From Collybiopsis luxurians FD-317 M1 (lineage: Eukaryota; Basidiomycota; Agaricomycetes; Agaricales; Omphalotaceae), in assembly GCA_000827265.1 (NCBI GenBank), contig KN834799.1:246475-310474 (forward strand): a stretch of 64,000 bases of DNA. Direction: 5' to 3'. Shown piece by piece: positions 35,850-47,083 of this stretch. Positions within the stretch are counted from its first letter, which is position 1; each line of letters starts with the position of its first letter. The position numbers and the translations under genes were made by a program. The notes beneath the pieces were generated by a model. The model saw only the letters and a program-made list of their open reading frames with translations. It searched no databases and had not been told where the DNA came from.

Positions 35850-36689
35850 CTGATTTTCAATCCATCTTACTGGATCAACATTACCGTACGGCGTAGGTGG
35901 TCAACCGAGTACTTAATTCTGGAGTCATTGTGACTGTCTCTGAGCAGAAGACATCCCAAATCATTGGATGCATATGCCATTGGAGGAGGTACCATCTACC
36001 CCCTTTAATGTCCATCAATAAGTTTCAGTGTCCATACTATTTCATCAAGCCAAAGCAACATGTTAGTACTAAGATACTACAGACCTGTTGGAGAGGTTCC
36101 GAGGTTCGACCTTGGGACTGCCTTGATTTCCCTCGTGCGGTACAAACCTGGATTCAGAAGTGGAAGGCAAGATGAAATGATTGACAGGAGTAGTTTATAT
36201 CTTTGAGTCTCCCTTTGGCTCATTTATTTCTTGTGGGTCTTCATTGGAACATTTCTGATCCCTGTGCTTGACATGACTTGGACTCTGATTCATAGCACGT
36301 GCTATCAAAAGCTGTTAGAGCATGGGTGATAGCTTAACAAGGTGGGGATCCTACGATATATAGACCTAGTAATTGCTTGACAAAGTGAGGATTCATAATG
36401 TATTGATCTCCCTCTGACTGTTGATATCAAGTTACTGACATTCTCGTCAAAAGTGACGGTGTTCAATCTGCTCTCATAGTAATCCTTCAAATGAAATCAC
36501 GTTGGTCGTAGGTACTGCGGTATCTCATCATCTCAACTGTACATTGCTCTGGTACTCTGATTTGTGCAGCATCAATCACCGGACCCTGGAAGTTTTGGCT
36601 GTCCACTTGTCATTCATACTCAACAACCAGTTTTGAAAACCAAACCTCATCTTTGTCATCTCATACAGCTCAATTAGTGAAGCGTTTGC
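35850..36689. other. Spacer, no gene seen
   Basis: Likely contains the first exon or promoter of the membrane protein to its left. Other open stretches (35897-36175 plus, 36305-36490 minus) have no support. Confidence 0.4.
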
Positions 36690-37094
36690 TTCCAGCATGA
36701 CGTGGGTGGCTTGCAAAGTTTCCAAAAACCCATCGCCACTGAGAGTCTCATTGTTGGCGGCGTCCCTCTGGGTGTTGCCCATACCGAACAAAACCTAACT
36801 TACACAGAGGTTGTGCTGAGTGGACACATGTCCATGATACTTTTTGTTGCTTCTTTCTCATTTCAATACACTCATGGTTGGCTGTCTAGGATTCCTCAAT
36901 TCCCTCCTATGGTATATGAAAGGCTCCCTATTCAGTTAATGAAAATGGAACTGATTCACACTCTCGATTATCAGGCTGTGTTCCAAAGTATGCAGTTCTT
37001 ACTCGGGTCCAGAGATCCGCCTAGCAATCTTGGTGCAACCGGCTTGGTCACTGCTACTTCTGAACAAGCACCATTTGGAGTCGGGGTGCTCTAG
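36690..37094 (+). pseudogene. Serine carboxypeptidase (S10-like) C-terminal relic
   Basis: The region reads SSMTW, then after a one-base frame slip GGLQSFQKP, LIVGGVPLGVAHTEQNLTYTE and VVLSGHM. An intron-like gap follows, then YQAVFQSMQFLLGSRD. This order matches the C-terminus of fungal S10 carboxypeptidases, where the SGHM stretch carries the catalytic His of the Ser-Asp-His triad. The upstream catalytic Ser and Asp regions are not visible within 1 kb, and the frame slip at TGG/GTGGC breaks the gene. It is a truncated pseudogene. Confidence 0.55.
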
Positions 37095-37930
37095 TGTACT
37101 CTACGTGCCCATAGCAAGGGTGTTTTAACTTTGCTTGAAGCCTCAGCAACGTTCAATTATCATCAATTTCTTCTTCTGTAATGTTAGTTCAAAAATTGCG
37201 ACCGAGTTACTTTCTGTATGCGGCAATTGCATATTTATTCTCTTGAAAAAATGTGCCATTCACTTGGATTTCTTCAGTTTTGACTCTTGGAGGTATTTGC
37301 CTCAAAGATTTGTCCCTCTCGGTAGGATCGCACGGACACAATCGATTCTATGAGAGGAATGGAAATTTTGGACTGAGTCAGAATTTGTTTAACAGTCGCA
37401 GTACTCACAATGAATGCATAGTACTTCTACATTACTCTTCCCAAAACAGTTACCTTCTAACAACCTTGTTACCAATCTGACAGTCTACATGAAGCTACAG
37501 CCTACAAGGGTCCTTACATCTTGCGACCGCCTGTCAAAATCTTCTTCCATAAAAGTTGCCAAGTCACTCAAGGGTCCTTGAACCAAAGTTTTGGAGAAAG
37601 GATTGGTATTAGCAGCTTTGACCGATCTCGAACTTTAAAGCTGAGTTGTTTTATAACTTGGAAATCTGGGTATCCGACGGCTGAGATTTGGAGACCAGTT
37701 TTGTTTAAATGAAAATTTAGGGTTTGATAAGGCTTTGAGCTTTAAGACTTATCCTTGTCACTATACGGTGACATTCGGATTCTGGACGGCATTTATGAAT
37801 CTCTTTGCTGTGATTAGAAAATTTTTCTCAAGCGGCTGAGCTTCATTTCGACGCATTCATTTGAACTACCTTTGGTAGCCCAAAGCAGAATGGATTAGGC
37901 GGACTTGATGGAAAGGAGTGGAGCGGAGTC
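37095..37930. other. Spacer before epsilon block 2
   Basis: No gene seen. Homology to 12660 onwards begins at GTCAACTGTTTACTTG near 37928. Confidence 0.5.
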
Positions 37931-38002
37931 AACTGTTTACTTGTCTGATTATCTGATAAGGGTTTAATATTTGATCCGCGTAAAGCCGAGTTTTCTTTTT
38001 CT

Positions 38003-39091
38003 ATGACTCTCAGAGCTGGTCTCTGGCGTACCCTTGCAGCCTTGCTTCTTCTTACTGTGTCATCTATTCCTCTAATAAATGCTTCCCCTGTCAATGCATT
38101 GATACGTACGGGCCCGGGTTTGCTTTATCGTCGGACCCAACTGGGCAAAATTACCGTAGGCGATGATGATGAATTTGTTGGACTGCGTTACGTCGATAAG
38201 GTGAGACGCATGCTGGCTTCTCTCCTGATCCTAAGCTTGAAAAGTAATTCCTGGACTCTCCGTAGCCAAAAGCCGATGAGTACAACGATGCTGGAACTCT
38301 AACTGCTATACCGGCTGGGGGTAAGACGTTAGGCGAAGGATCTTATTTATCTCCTCAGACGAGACAGCCTCCTCCAATGACAGAGTGAGTTTGTTCCTTC
38401 GTATAGTTCTTTAGATTTTGGTTAAACTGAATCCACAATTTTTTTCATACATCCTTCCAGTCCATGGGTGGTAAATTTGTGATTCTTCTCGAGTTAAACG
38501 TCTCTGTGGCTAAAAAGGGTTTTCCTTTAGTGTATCGTTTTTGGAAGCAGGCAAAAGCTTCACGCACCTATGATCCCCAAAGTGCGTGACATTTCCGATG
38601 GTCTGATGACGATTCCTTATTCTTGATCCTTTCAACCCTTTCCCTTCCCTTCCTCTCCTCAGTTAAAAGTCAGCTTCGCCGATTTACCTAGCCAAATACA
38701 CGAGAACGATCTTCAAGCTTGGCTTCAAAATTACGTCTCCGACGCCGCTGCCAAGTATAATCTGAAAAACGAGATGAAATACGGCCAGACGCTTTTGTTC
38801 AGTGCCGGACAGATGGTCGTCCCTTCGCATTTTTTGGTGCATTCTAAGAGCTATCCACAACAGGCGAGTGGGACGAATAGTCTTGGGTTGAAGGTTCATT
38901 GTGTTCGTGTTGGTAAGCCCTACCCTTGCTCTCCACCACTAGTCCGAGTTCAATCGGCTTGTGTTCCGAGTCATTGAATAATCATATAATTTTTTTGTTT
39001 AAAGGCCGATCTGGATAAACTGCCTGAGGAGGAAAAGAAGTACTTCAAGTTAGTGGCAAAATGGGAAAGTTGGAAGATACGTGGGTGGTAG
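38003..39091 (+). CDS. Family S secreted protein S2
   Basis: Second copy of S1 with the same six exons. Signal peptide TLAALLLLTVSSIPLINASP, then GKITVGDDDEFVGLRYVDK, MGGKFVILLELNVSVAKKG and FWKQAKASRTYDPQ. The donor after that is GTGCGTGA; joining at AAAAG keeps the frame (ISFADLPSQ). The rest is ENDLQAWLQNYVSDAAAKY, PSHFLVHSKSYPQQ and a C-terminus ending WESWKIRGW. Differences from S1 are scattered amino-acid changes, and the poly-pyrimidine intron 4 is shorter. It is convergent with P3. Function is unknown. Confidence 0.72.
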
Positions 39092-39390
39092 TCGATTTTC
39101 AAGGGAGAGCTCAAGTTGCAGCTCGAGATGGAGTGACGGTTCGTTATCAGTCCGGTACTTGATTTGTTTATTCCTATCACCCTTTTGAGCTGTATTTGGA
39201 AATCGAGTCGATGGATGGAATATCTTGAAGACTTTCAGGGGAAGCCAGCGAAGAAAGTAAAGAATGCACGAGCACTTGTGTTCGCAAGACTTTACAACAC
39301 GCAAAAGCAGATGATAGTCAATATTTTCAGATCGATCGTTCAAAAAGCTCAGGTACAAATGTACATTTAATACTTCAAGGTCAACATTTG

Positions 39391-39976
39391 CTAAGCGGCA
39401 CAAGAACACTGTCCTCCCGTTGGACTATTTAGGACGCAACTAACAGTAGCGACGGCCCACTCCGCAGCTATTCCATCGATGGTCGTTCCAGCCCAGGCTA
39501 AGACGAATGCAGCAATGCTGGCGGGATTTTGTCCTTGGACGGAGATCACGGATTCGACATCGTAAGTTCCGTCGCTGTTGCGGACGAGAGGGGCGTTGAT
39601 ATCCTATTTTCAAGAAAAAAAATGGAAAGGCAAGAATGGTCAGTTGCAGGACGGAGTGGATGTAGCGTAGTATGGGTATGGGTATGGTATGAGAGCGGCT
39701 TACGTCGATAGTAAGATCCAGGAAAGATTCACCGATGGTGTGTCCGATGGCTGGAGATTGGTGATTCAGATTCGAATCGGTCAAAGGTGTACGAGAAAGA
39801 AAAAGTATGTACGGACCGAAGTTGATATCGGTTTGCAGAACGTCAACACCGGGATCTGGAGTCGGGGTCATGATGAAGGAGCAAGCGGTGTTGTTTGAAG
39901 CCTGTCGAGAGACAGATTTGGCTACGACAGTGGTAGCGGAGGCGATGAGAGCAACGAGGGTCTTAGCAAAAAACAT
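39391..39976 (-). CDS. Small secreted protein P3
   Basis: The P1 counterpart in epsilon block 2, three exons, about 139 aa. Signal peptide MFFAKTLVALIASATTVVA, then CSFIMTPTPDPGVDVLQTD, IGHTIGESFLDLTID, DGTYDVESVISVQGQNP and AEWAVATVSCVLNSPTGGQ, ending CSCAA. An upstream in-frame ATG near 40057 overlaps the TATA box, so the start at 39976 is preferred. Confidence 0.76.
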
Positions 39977-40056
39977 CCTCGAGTGAAATGGATGAAGAGA
40001 GTCTGATGAGGAGACGTAGAAAATCTGCTCGAAAGAAGTTAGAGGAAATGTAACCA

Positions 40057-40065
40057 CTTTTTATA
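40057..40065 (-). promoter_or_regulatory. TATA box of P3
   Basis: TATAAAAAG on the minus strand, 81 bases upstream of the P3 start. Confidence 0.65.
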
Positions 40066-41636
40066 GCGACACGAAGGTTTGATTTATCAGATCGGTTCTG
40101 AGTGTGCCTTGTATGTACTCGCACATAGCCACAGACAGGGGAATGTGTATGGGTAAAGGTTATTCATTTATTCAGCGGTAAGTCGACATCGTGAGATGCG
40201 TGTTGGCTATTCAGTGCAGTTTGATGCCAATACGGATGTTGTTCATATATCAGAAGGGGTAGATTCCTAGAAAGCACAGAGAAATGTTTGATATCATATG
40301 ACGGGAGGGGAAGGCCGCAACTCGCAAGCGGTGTATGCTGAATCGTCGAATGAGACCTGGACCCAGGACTCGGAGGTCTGCAGCATGATTCAAGATTGTT
40401 TGGACTCTTCATCATTAGCTACAAGAATTTTTCTTATAGAATCATTTAGGCCCTAGTCACCCCTAGGTGGGCCTTATTAATCATAGCCTTGGTGGAGAGG
40501 CGATATGTATATTTTTATAGTTATAAGTACTTCACAAGGGATAAATTGAAACAGAAAAAGACTTGAGGACTAATCGGATTCAGGATTCTTTTTTTCAAAA
40601 TCTCAGTGCACTCAGTGTTTGTCACCCTTTACATGATAATGCATTCTTGAAGCTCGAGCAAGAATTAATCATATTACTTGTTACCTTGGCATTGCCGAGA
40701 CCATCCGCTGACAGTTCAAAGAGAGGGAGCTTCTGTTCCTAACTTGTTACTTGATTATGATGTTCAGGACAATTTTAGCGCTGCCAACTTGAAGAACTTA
40801 GGCATGAGAACTGAAAGTGCTGTAAAGGTAGCAGATGCAGGTGCGTTCCATTTAGAGAGACATGGGAATGATTCATAGCAACTTCTGATTCTCTTTTGCA
40901 TACAGAAACAACATAGAAGCCAGAAAACCTCATGGTTCAGTGATGAAGGGCAATGATGGAGGGGCATAGACAAGGGCATGGCTGAGCAGTTGTCCATGTT
41001 GGTAACTCGGCTGAGGAATTAAGATTCCGAGCTAAGTAACGAAGTGTGTCACTTGGTCTTTCGTTCTGTTCACCTCGATGGAAGAATATTGACTTTCATC
41101 ATGGGATGAATGAGCTGACAGTCGACCCACACTGTATGGTTGATTCTAACAGCGGAAGGCTTATTTTTCAGGCAGGAAAGAATACACTCTGCTGAGAGAT
41201 GTGAGCCAATGCTTGGATAGGATCTCAAGCATGTCAAGGGTGTATCTTGCCTACATCTTGCCCCCCTGTACTAATAAGAGTATGTGTTCCATAGCTGTAC
41301 ATTGTACAATGGCAGTATTGTAATGTACAATACTATGGTTAACTGGTCGTTCAGAAAATGGACCTACCCAGTCTGATTTAATATTCTATCCTTTTCCGGG
41401 GTGCTGGAGAGGAAAGTGAACTGATACCCGAGGACCAGTGTCCACGGAATCCGGATTTACTTACATCGTACTTACACATAAAGCAAAAACGGATGATGAA
41501 AGGATTCATCGACATTTTTCCATTCAGATTGATCGTTGAACTTCGAGGGATCAAATTACATGATACCGGGTACTGTATGAGATTCTTCAGGAGGTACATA
41601 CATGTACACCGTGACTGGAATCCTCCCATTGCACCT
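40066..41636. repeat. Spacer of epsilon block 2 between P3 and P4
   Basis: Duplicate of 14850-16400. The short frame at 40678-40878 matches only part of the one at 15408-15644, which argues against a gene. Confidence 0.6.
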
Positions 41637-42165
41637 TTACTGCCAGACGCAATCAGCAGCGTCGACAGCCCATTCCGCTACTATTCCATCGATGGTCGTT
41701 CCAGCCCAGGACTCGACATAATTACCGACGTCGCCGGGAGCTTGTCCTTGGACGGAGATGACGGATTCGACGTCGTAGGTTCCGTCGTTGTGGCGGAAGA
41801 GAGGGGCATTGTCATCCTATTTGTTTGAGGGAGAGGAAAAGAGGGTTGGTCAAATGGGGAACGGAGTGATGGTATGGTATGGGAAGGGGGCGGCTTACCT
41901 CGAGAATAGTGTTGGGGTAGTGTTCACCGAGGGTGTGTCCAATGGCTGGAGATCAGGATTTCAGTTAGTAAGAGGTGGTCAATGTACGAGTAAGTATGTA
42001 CGGACCGTAGTTGATATCGGTCTGCAGACCATCAGGACCGAGATCGGGTGTCGGGGTCATGATGAAGAAGCAAGTAGTGCTGTTTGAAGCCTGTCGGGAG
42101 ACAGGGTTGGCTACAGCGATCGTAGCAGAGGCGATGAGAGCAACGAGGGTCTTTGCGAAGAACAT
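41637..42165 (-). CDS. Small secreted protein P4
   Basis: The P2 counterpart, three exons, about 128 aa. Signal peptide MFFAKTLVALIASATIAVA, NPVSRQASNSTTCFFIMTP, IGHTLGEHYPNTILE, then DDNAPLFRHNDGTYDVES and AEWAVDAADCVWQ. The last exon differs most from P2 (GDVGNYVESWAGTTID against ADVGAFVKSWEGTTIN), while the first two exons hardly differ. Confidence 0.76.
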
Positions 42166-42259
42166 GGTCGAGGAGGGAACTGCAAATTCTAATCGAAGAG
42201 ATGTATGTTGAAAGTCTGCTCGAGAGAATTTGTGAGGAAGGTTGAGGGAAAGTGGCCCC

Positions 42260-42268
42260 CTTTTTATA
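42260..42268 (-). promoter_or_regulatory. TATA box of P4
   Basis: TATAAAAAG on the minus strand, 95 bases upstream of the P4 start. Confidence 0.65.
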
Positions 42269-43081
42269 CTTAGCGATAGGGGAGTTTAGATACTGACTTG
42301 TCGCGTTGATTCTGAGATGTATTGTATGTAATAGCCAACAGTCAGAAGAATGAGTGTCGAGTGAGGTTAGTGATCGACTCAACGGTGAGTCAACACCGTC
42401 AAATAGGTATTTAGTGTTCAGTACAGTTCAGTGCCAAGACAGTTCAGTGCCAAGACGGACATATCTTCCCGACCTGCGTGGCCAGTGCGTTCTGAGTCTC
42501 GAAAGACTCGGGGTAAATCCGAGCTGCTGAGAAGCAATGTACGCATGCATCGAGAAGTTTACCGTCTTCAATTGGGCTACCTAGAATGCACCGAGAGCGT
42601 TTGATATCATATGACTGTCTAAATGAAAGGCTTCTATGAGAAAGCGGGGACTGTTCCCCATGTTAGTTACCCGGCCGAGGACTATTGAGAGTACTGATGT
42701 ATATCACTTGGCATTTCGTTCAGTTCCTCTTGCAGATTTTTATGACTGGTAAGCAGCTCTCCAACGACGATGGTATCGGTATGAATGGTCGCCAAAGAGG
42801 TGACAGTCGACGCCATATGGTCGATTTTGCAGGTTGGAAAAGATAATTTCACTGAATCAGTATTTGCCTGGGGAGTCTAACCGTTTTCTAGCCATCCAAT
42901 TTTTTATACGACGGACGAGGAAAGTAGGAGCTCGAACAACTTGTACTTTGGCGAACAGTGAGAGGTAGCGGTCAAAGCAAGAAATATGAGGTCTCGTGAT
43001 CAAAACTAGGCGCGTCATCACCTCTTGAACCTGAACCACCACCATCTTCTCAGCATTAATATGCAGTAAATCGGCAGTATA
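42269..43081. repeat. Spacer between P4 and the SDR gene
   Basis: Duplicate of 17040-17774. It should hold the divergent promoters of P4 and the SDR gene. A short direct repeat of CAGTTCAGTGCCAAGAC lies near 42423-42457. Confidence 0.55.
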
Positions 43082-44652
43082 ATGGTACTGAACCTTCTTG
43101 AAGTCCTTGGGACTAAATTCTTCCCTACTCAGTATACGGTCCACATCTTTGTTGGCATTGCAACGATATTTGCGCTCAGAGCATTCTCACAAGGCCGAGC
43201 TACAACCAGAGAGAGAGATTTGCATGCGAGGACTATATTAGTCACGGTACGCTCATCTTCAATTCCTTCTTCGTGAAAGAAATCCCTGAACGGCTTTCCA
43301 GGGAGGTTTTACACCATTCGGCTCGACTATTCTGCAGGAATTAGCTCAGCGAGGAGCCCACATTATCGCTTTATCTTCAGATCCCATAGACTCCCCAAGA
43401 GTTGCTCTTCTAGTTGATGTTCTCAGGACTACAACGAATAATGAGCAAATCTACGCAGAACAGTGCGACTTGCTTTCCCCAGCATCTATACAGTCGTTCT
43501 GCAAACGCTTTTTATCCGGCCAGGAAAAGAGACTTGACGCTCTACTTCTCACTCACGAATACTCACATATCGGAGCCTTTGCTAGCTTCACGACCAGATC
43601 GAGAGCAGCAGAAGACGCTGAAAGGGAACAGCTTTCTCTAGCCTCATTTCTGCTCACAACTCTCCTTCTCCCATCTCTTCTTACGGCTCCTACCGAACGA
43701 GACATACGCATTATCAATGTCGTCAATAGGTTTTACGCAGCAGCAGCCTCATCCTCCACTTTCTACACCTCTCTTACATCCGACAAGTCGTCCCCTCCAC
43801 CAAGCTCCATTTTCTTCGGAGAAGGCACACGTTCTCTGCGCACCATCCTCGTGACTCGGCATCTCCAACGCATTCTGGATGCTCTACCTACAGCTCAAAT
43901 ACCCAAAACCGATAGCAACACCTCCGCTATCCCTGTCGTCAATTCTGACTCTCAAAAGTCGAATATCGTCGCTGTCACGGTTTCACCTGGAATCAGTAGA
44001 GCGGATACCGTCGCTAGGATGTTGAATGCAGATTGGACGGCTTCTTCTGGGTATTCCAAAGTCGGTGTGCTTTTGTGAGTCGATCTCCACGTTATTTTTT
44101 TCCTATGGTTCCTGTTTCTCTAACGCACCGTAAACTAGATATCTACTCATCTTACCCATGCTCCAATTGTTCACAAAGTCCTCCGTCGCAGCCGTGCAAT
44201 CCGTTCTGCATGCGCTTTTCCTGCCTACCCCATTCAAACTGCTTTCTCAAGTGACCGAAAACCCCCTGAACGCAAAAGATCGATCCAAGGACGTTGCTGA
44301 CTCTACTGCGCCCGAGGAGGTACTTAAACCTGGCGCTCTATACGCGGAATGCGCTGTGGTTCAGTTGAAGGTTCCGCCTCCCCCGCCAGAGGAAAAGGAA
44401 GCGGAGGCGGAGGCAAAGGGTGTTGATAAGGGCAAGGGGAAAGCGCGGGAGGGGAAGAAGGAGGACGGTGTGGAAGCGTTGGATCTCCCGGATGATGGCG
44501 AGCTGGGTGGCGAGTTGGCGGGTCGACGGGTTTGGGAGGCGTTTGAGAGTGCGCTTAAGGCGTGGGAGGCGTCGAATCCTACGTTGGAGGAGGTAGAAGC
44601 AGAGGAAAAGGCGAGAGTGGAGGTGGAAGAGGGACCCTCTTCGTCGATGTGA
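43082..44652 (+). CDS. Short-chain dehydrogenase-like membrane protein
   Basis: Three exons: 43082-43246, 43302-44074 and 44139-44652, giving 483 aa. An N-terminal hydrophobic segment (YTVHIFVGIATIFALRAF) anchors the protein. The Rossmann start follows as ILVTGGFTPFGSTILQELAQ, fitting the TGxxxxxG cofactor motif of short-chain dehydrogenases. Then come a DLLSPASIQSF segment, LDALLLTHEYSHIGAF, and NVVNRFYAAAASSS at the place of the active-site strand. I do not see a canonical YxxxK, so catalysis is uncertain. The C-terminal 120 residues are Glu/Lys/Ala-rich (EKEAEAEAKGVDKGKGK). It resembles fungal TDA5-type SDR proteins, from memory. The gene is convergent with the coiled-coil gene. Confidence 0.75.
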
Positions 44653-45215
44653 GGGGGAAGACCTGTGTACGCAGACGAGGAAGAGGAGGCGAGGATAGCG
44701 GGTTTTGATAAGGGCAAAAGGAGGGTGAAGGAAGGGGGGAAAGCTGGTATGGAAGTTACAGGTCTGTCGGACGACGGCGAACCAGGTGGCGAGTCGACTG
44801 GTCGACGGGCTTTCGATGTTTTCGCAAGTGCGCTTTATTGTGGGAGGATCCGAACCTCGCGTTGTAGGATGTGGAAGCGGAGGATAAGGCGAGAGTGGAG
44901 TTAAAAGAGGCTAGTTCTTCCATTTAAGGGGGTAGGAGTGCGTACGTAGACGAGGAGGAGGGGGAGGGTGCAAGGATGACGGGTTTTGATCAGTACAAGG
45001 GGAAGGGGGAAAGACGGTATGGAAGCTACGTATCTTTCATTGCACAGCGAGTCAGATGGCGAGTCGGCTGGTCTACGGGATTTTGAGGCGTTCGAAACGG
45101 GGGCAAGGTCAATTCCACTCTGGACGAGTTGGAAGCGGAAGTCGAGGCAAAAGTGGAGGTGAAGGTTACGCAAATAGAATCGAGAGTTGAAGAGAGCTCT
45201 TCTTCGACTAAGGGC
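44653..45215 (+). repeat. Two decayed tandem copies of the SDR 3' end
   Basis: The Glu/Lys-coding end of the SDR gene (44390-44652) is followed by two degenerate repeats of about 270 bases, near 44670-44930 and 44940-45215. Each repeats the order GATAAGGGCAAxxGG, GACGGCGA, GGTCGACGGG and GCGAGAGTGGAG. Frames are broken (stops near 44650, 44860 and 44925), so these are non-coding relics. Confidence 0.7.
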
Positions 45216-45511
45216 GTGAAATCTGATTGTGTACGTTGTTTGACAGTCTGTTCGTTCGTGATATTCATGTAAAGTTCGTTTTTAGAGTTTACTACAGTAA
45301 TATAATGGGAATTGGCAATGATCGTGCTCGTGAGACGGGAATATAATACGCTATGGACAAGAATGAATGGAATGAGAAGAATTACAATATGGCGTGTCGT
45401 GTCCCTGCGGAGAAGAGTCAAAGAGCGCCCAGGTGAGCTTTGCTCCATTCCAACCACAGAACCAAAAAATCCATGAAACGAGAACTCGAAGTCCAGGTCC
45501 TATCATCATCG

Positions 45512-47083
45512 TCATGAATCGGTACTCCCTGCGTCCGAAAACCTACTCTTCCACCCAGGCGAGTCGGTAGAGGAAGGTGAGGCGATCAAATCACTCGCCA
45601 TGATGATTTTCGGCTTGAGCAAGATGGTGTTATGCCACGTCCTCTCTTCACCCTGCACCTTCTCTGCCCTCAACAATCCCAGGTCCGTCGTACATAGTAT
45701 CTTGTCCGCTTCCTGCCCCTGCTGACCAGCTGCTCCATCCCCAGCGCTACCGCTATTCTCAAACGGCGCCTCCATCGTACTTGGGTCAAACGTAACATCC
45801 GGCGTACAGTAGATAGGAACAAACTCGCACGAGGTGATATCATCTCCAATGGCATTATTCAGATGAATTGCTCGCTCCACAATGTCCGCTACCCTTTTCG
45901 AAAACCGTGCGGCGAACTTGTCTAAGAGAAGCTGTTCAGGCTCGTGCGATAGGCCTGCTGCGATAAGTATATTGGCACATGCGGCGAAGATGTGGTAGGC
46001 GAGGTTTGGTTGCTCGACTGGAGGGTAGAGCTGTCGGACGTATCTTCGTGTTAAGATTCGCCATCTTGCGGATACGGGCTGTTCTTCTAAGAAAAAACTT
46101 TTTTGTTAGAAAAGAACGTGGCTGGAATGAGGCAAGGAGGGGGTGGTGGAAAAGGAGGAAAACACGTTTTGTTTACCTGTCTCTCGCAACTGCTCGTATG
46201 TCTCCTGCAGTACCAATTCGACCTCTGAGTCCCTGTGGTGATAACACCAAGAGTCCATGATCCATTCCGTAAACGCGCACATTGAAGCCTGAAACGCGAT
46301 CTGGAGAAGAATGTTGTCTTCTCGATGGTTGAACGTTTGGAGCATCTTGGTCATACTCTCTCCCAAGATATCTTCCGTATGCACAACGGCTGCCTCGTGT
46401 ACTCCCACCCCTGCTTCATTTACCGTCGTTACCGTCGTTCCAGATTCACTACTCCCACCACCTACACCACTCTCAACACCACGTCCACCTTGAGGCAGCT
46501 GCAACTGCGGTACAAACTCGTCTGCCATGATGGTTGCCGTCTGGTGAATCTCGGTATTGAGCGTTTCAATCATCCTCGTAACGTCTGCGCCACTGAATCG
46601 ATCCGATCGAGATAGGGACCCTTGTGCGACTTTGAGCTCGGACGTCCGAAAATCCAACAGCGTCTGCGTCTGTTTCAACGCCTCCTGAACCTTTCCCACA
46701 TCCTCCTTCACCCTACCCAACTCCTCCTCCCTCCCTACCAACTCGTTCTCCAGATTCTCCTTCTGCACTAACGCCTCCATCATCCTTCCCTCTAATTCGG
46801 TCTTCCTCTGATTCCCATGCTCGACTTGCTTCTTCACGTCTTGCAGTTCTTGTTCGGAGGCGGAGAGAGAGGTTTTGAGTTGCTGGATTTCCGCGTCTTT
46901 CTGGGATATCGTCTGTTCGAGCTCTTTCTTCACGTGATCGTTGTTGGTAGGTTTCTTGCGATTCCAGAGTCGAGGAAAGGTATGGAAGAGTTTGGTCATT
47001 GTAAGTGATGCGAAGGAGACGATGCCGATGCCAAAGAGACCGACACCATAGTAGAGAGTAGTTGTGAGGGAAGAAGGGGGCAT
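45512..47083 (-). CDS. Coiled-coil protein with N-terminal membrane anchor
   Basis: Two exons, 47083-46177 and 46086-45512, joined in phase 1, giving 493 aa. Residues 8-30 are hydrophobic (YYGVGLFGIGIVSFASL), probably an anchor. Residues 50-165 are a strong heptad coiled coil (LEQTISQKDAEIQQLKTSL). A Gly/Thr-rich linker follows, then a helical C-terminal domain (LLQIAFQASMCAFTEWIMDS, RRYVRQLYPPVEQPNLAYHI) typical of conserved Agaricomycete proteins of unknown function. I cannot assign a role; an organising or tethering function fits the shape. A fragment of exon 2 is duplicated at 19064-19228. Confidence 0.78.

Noticed and set aside
46311..46615. Plus-strand frames inside the coiled-coil gene
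   Set aside because: Antisense shadows of a well-supported minus-strand exon.
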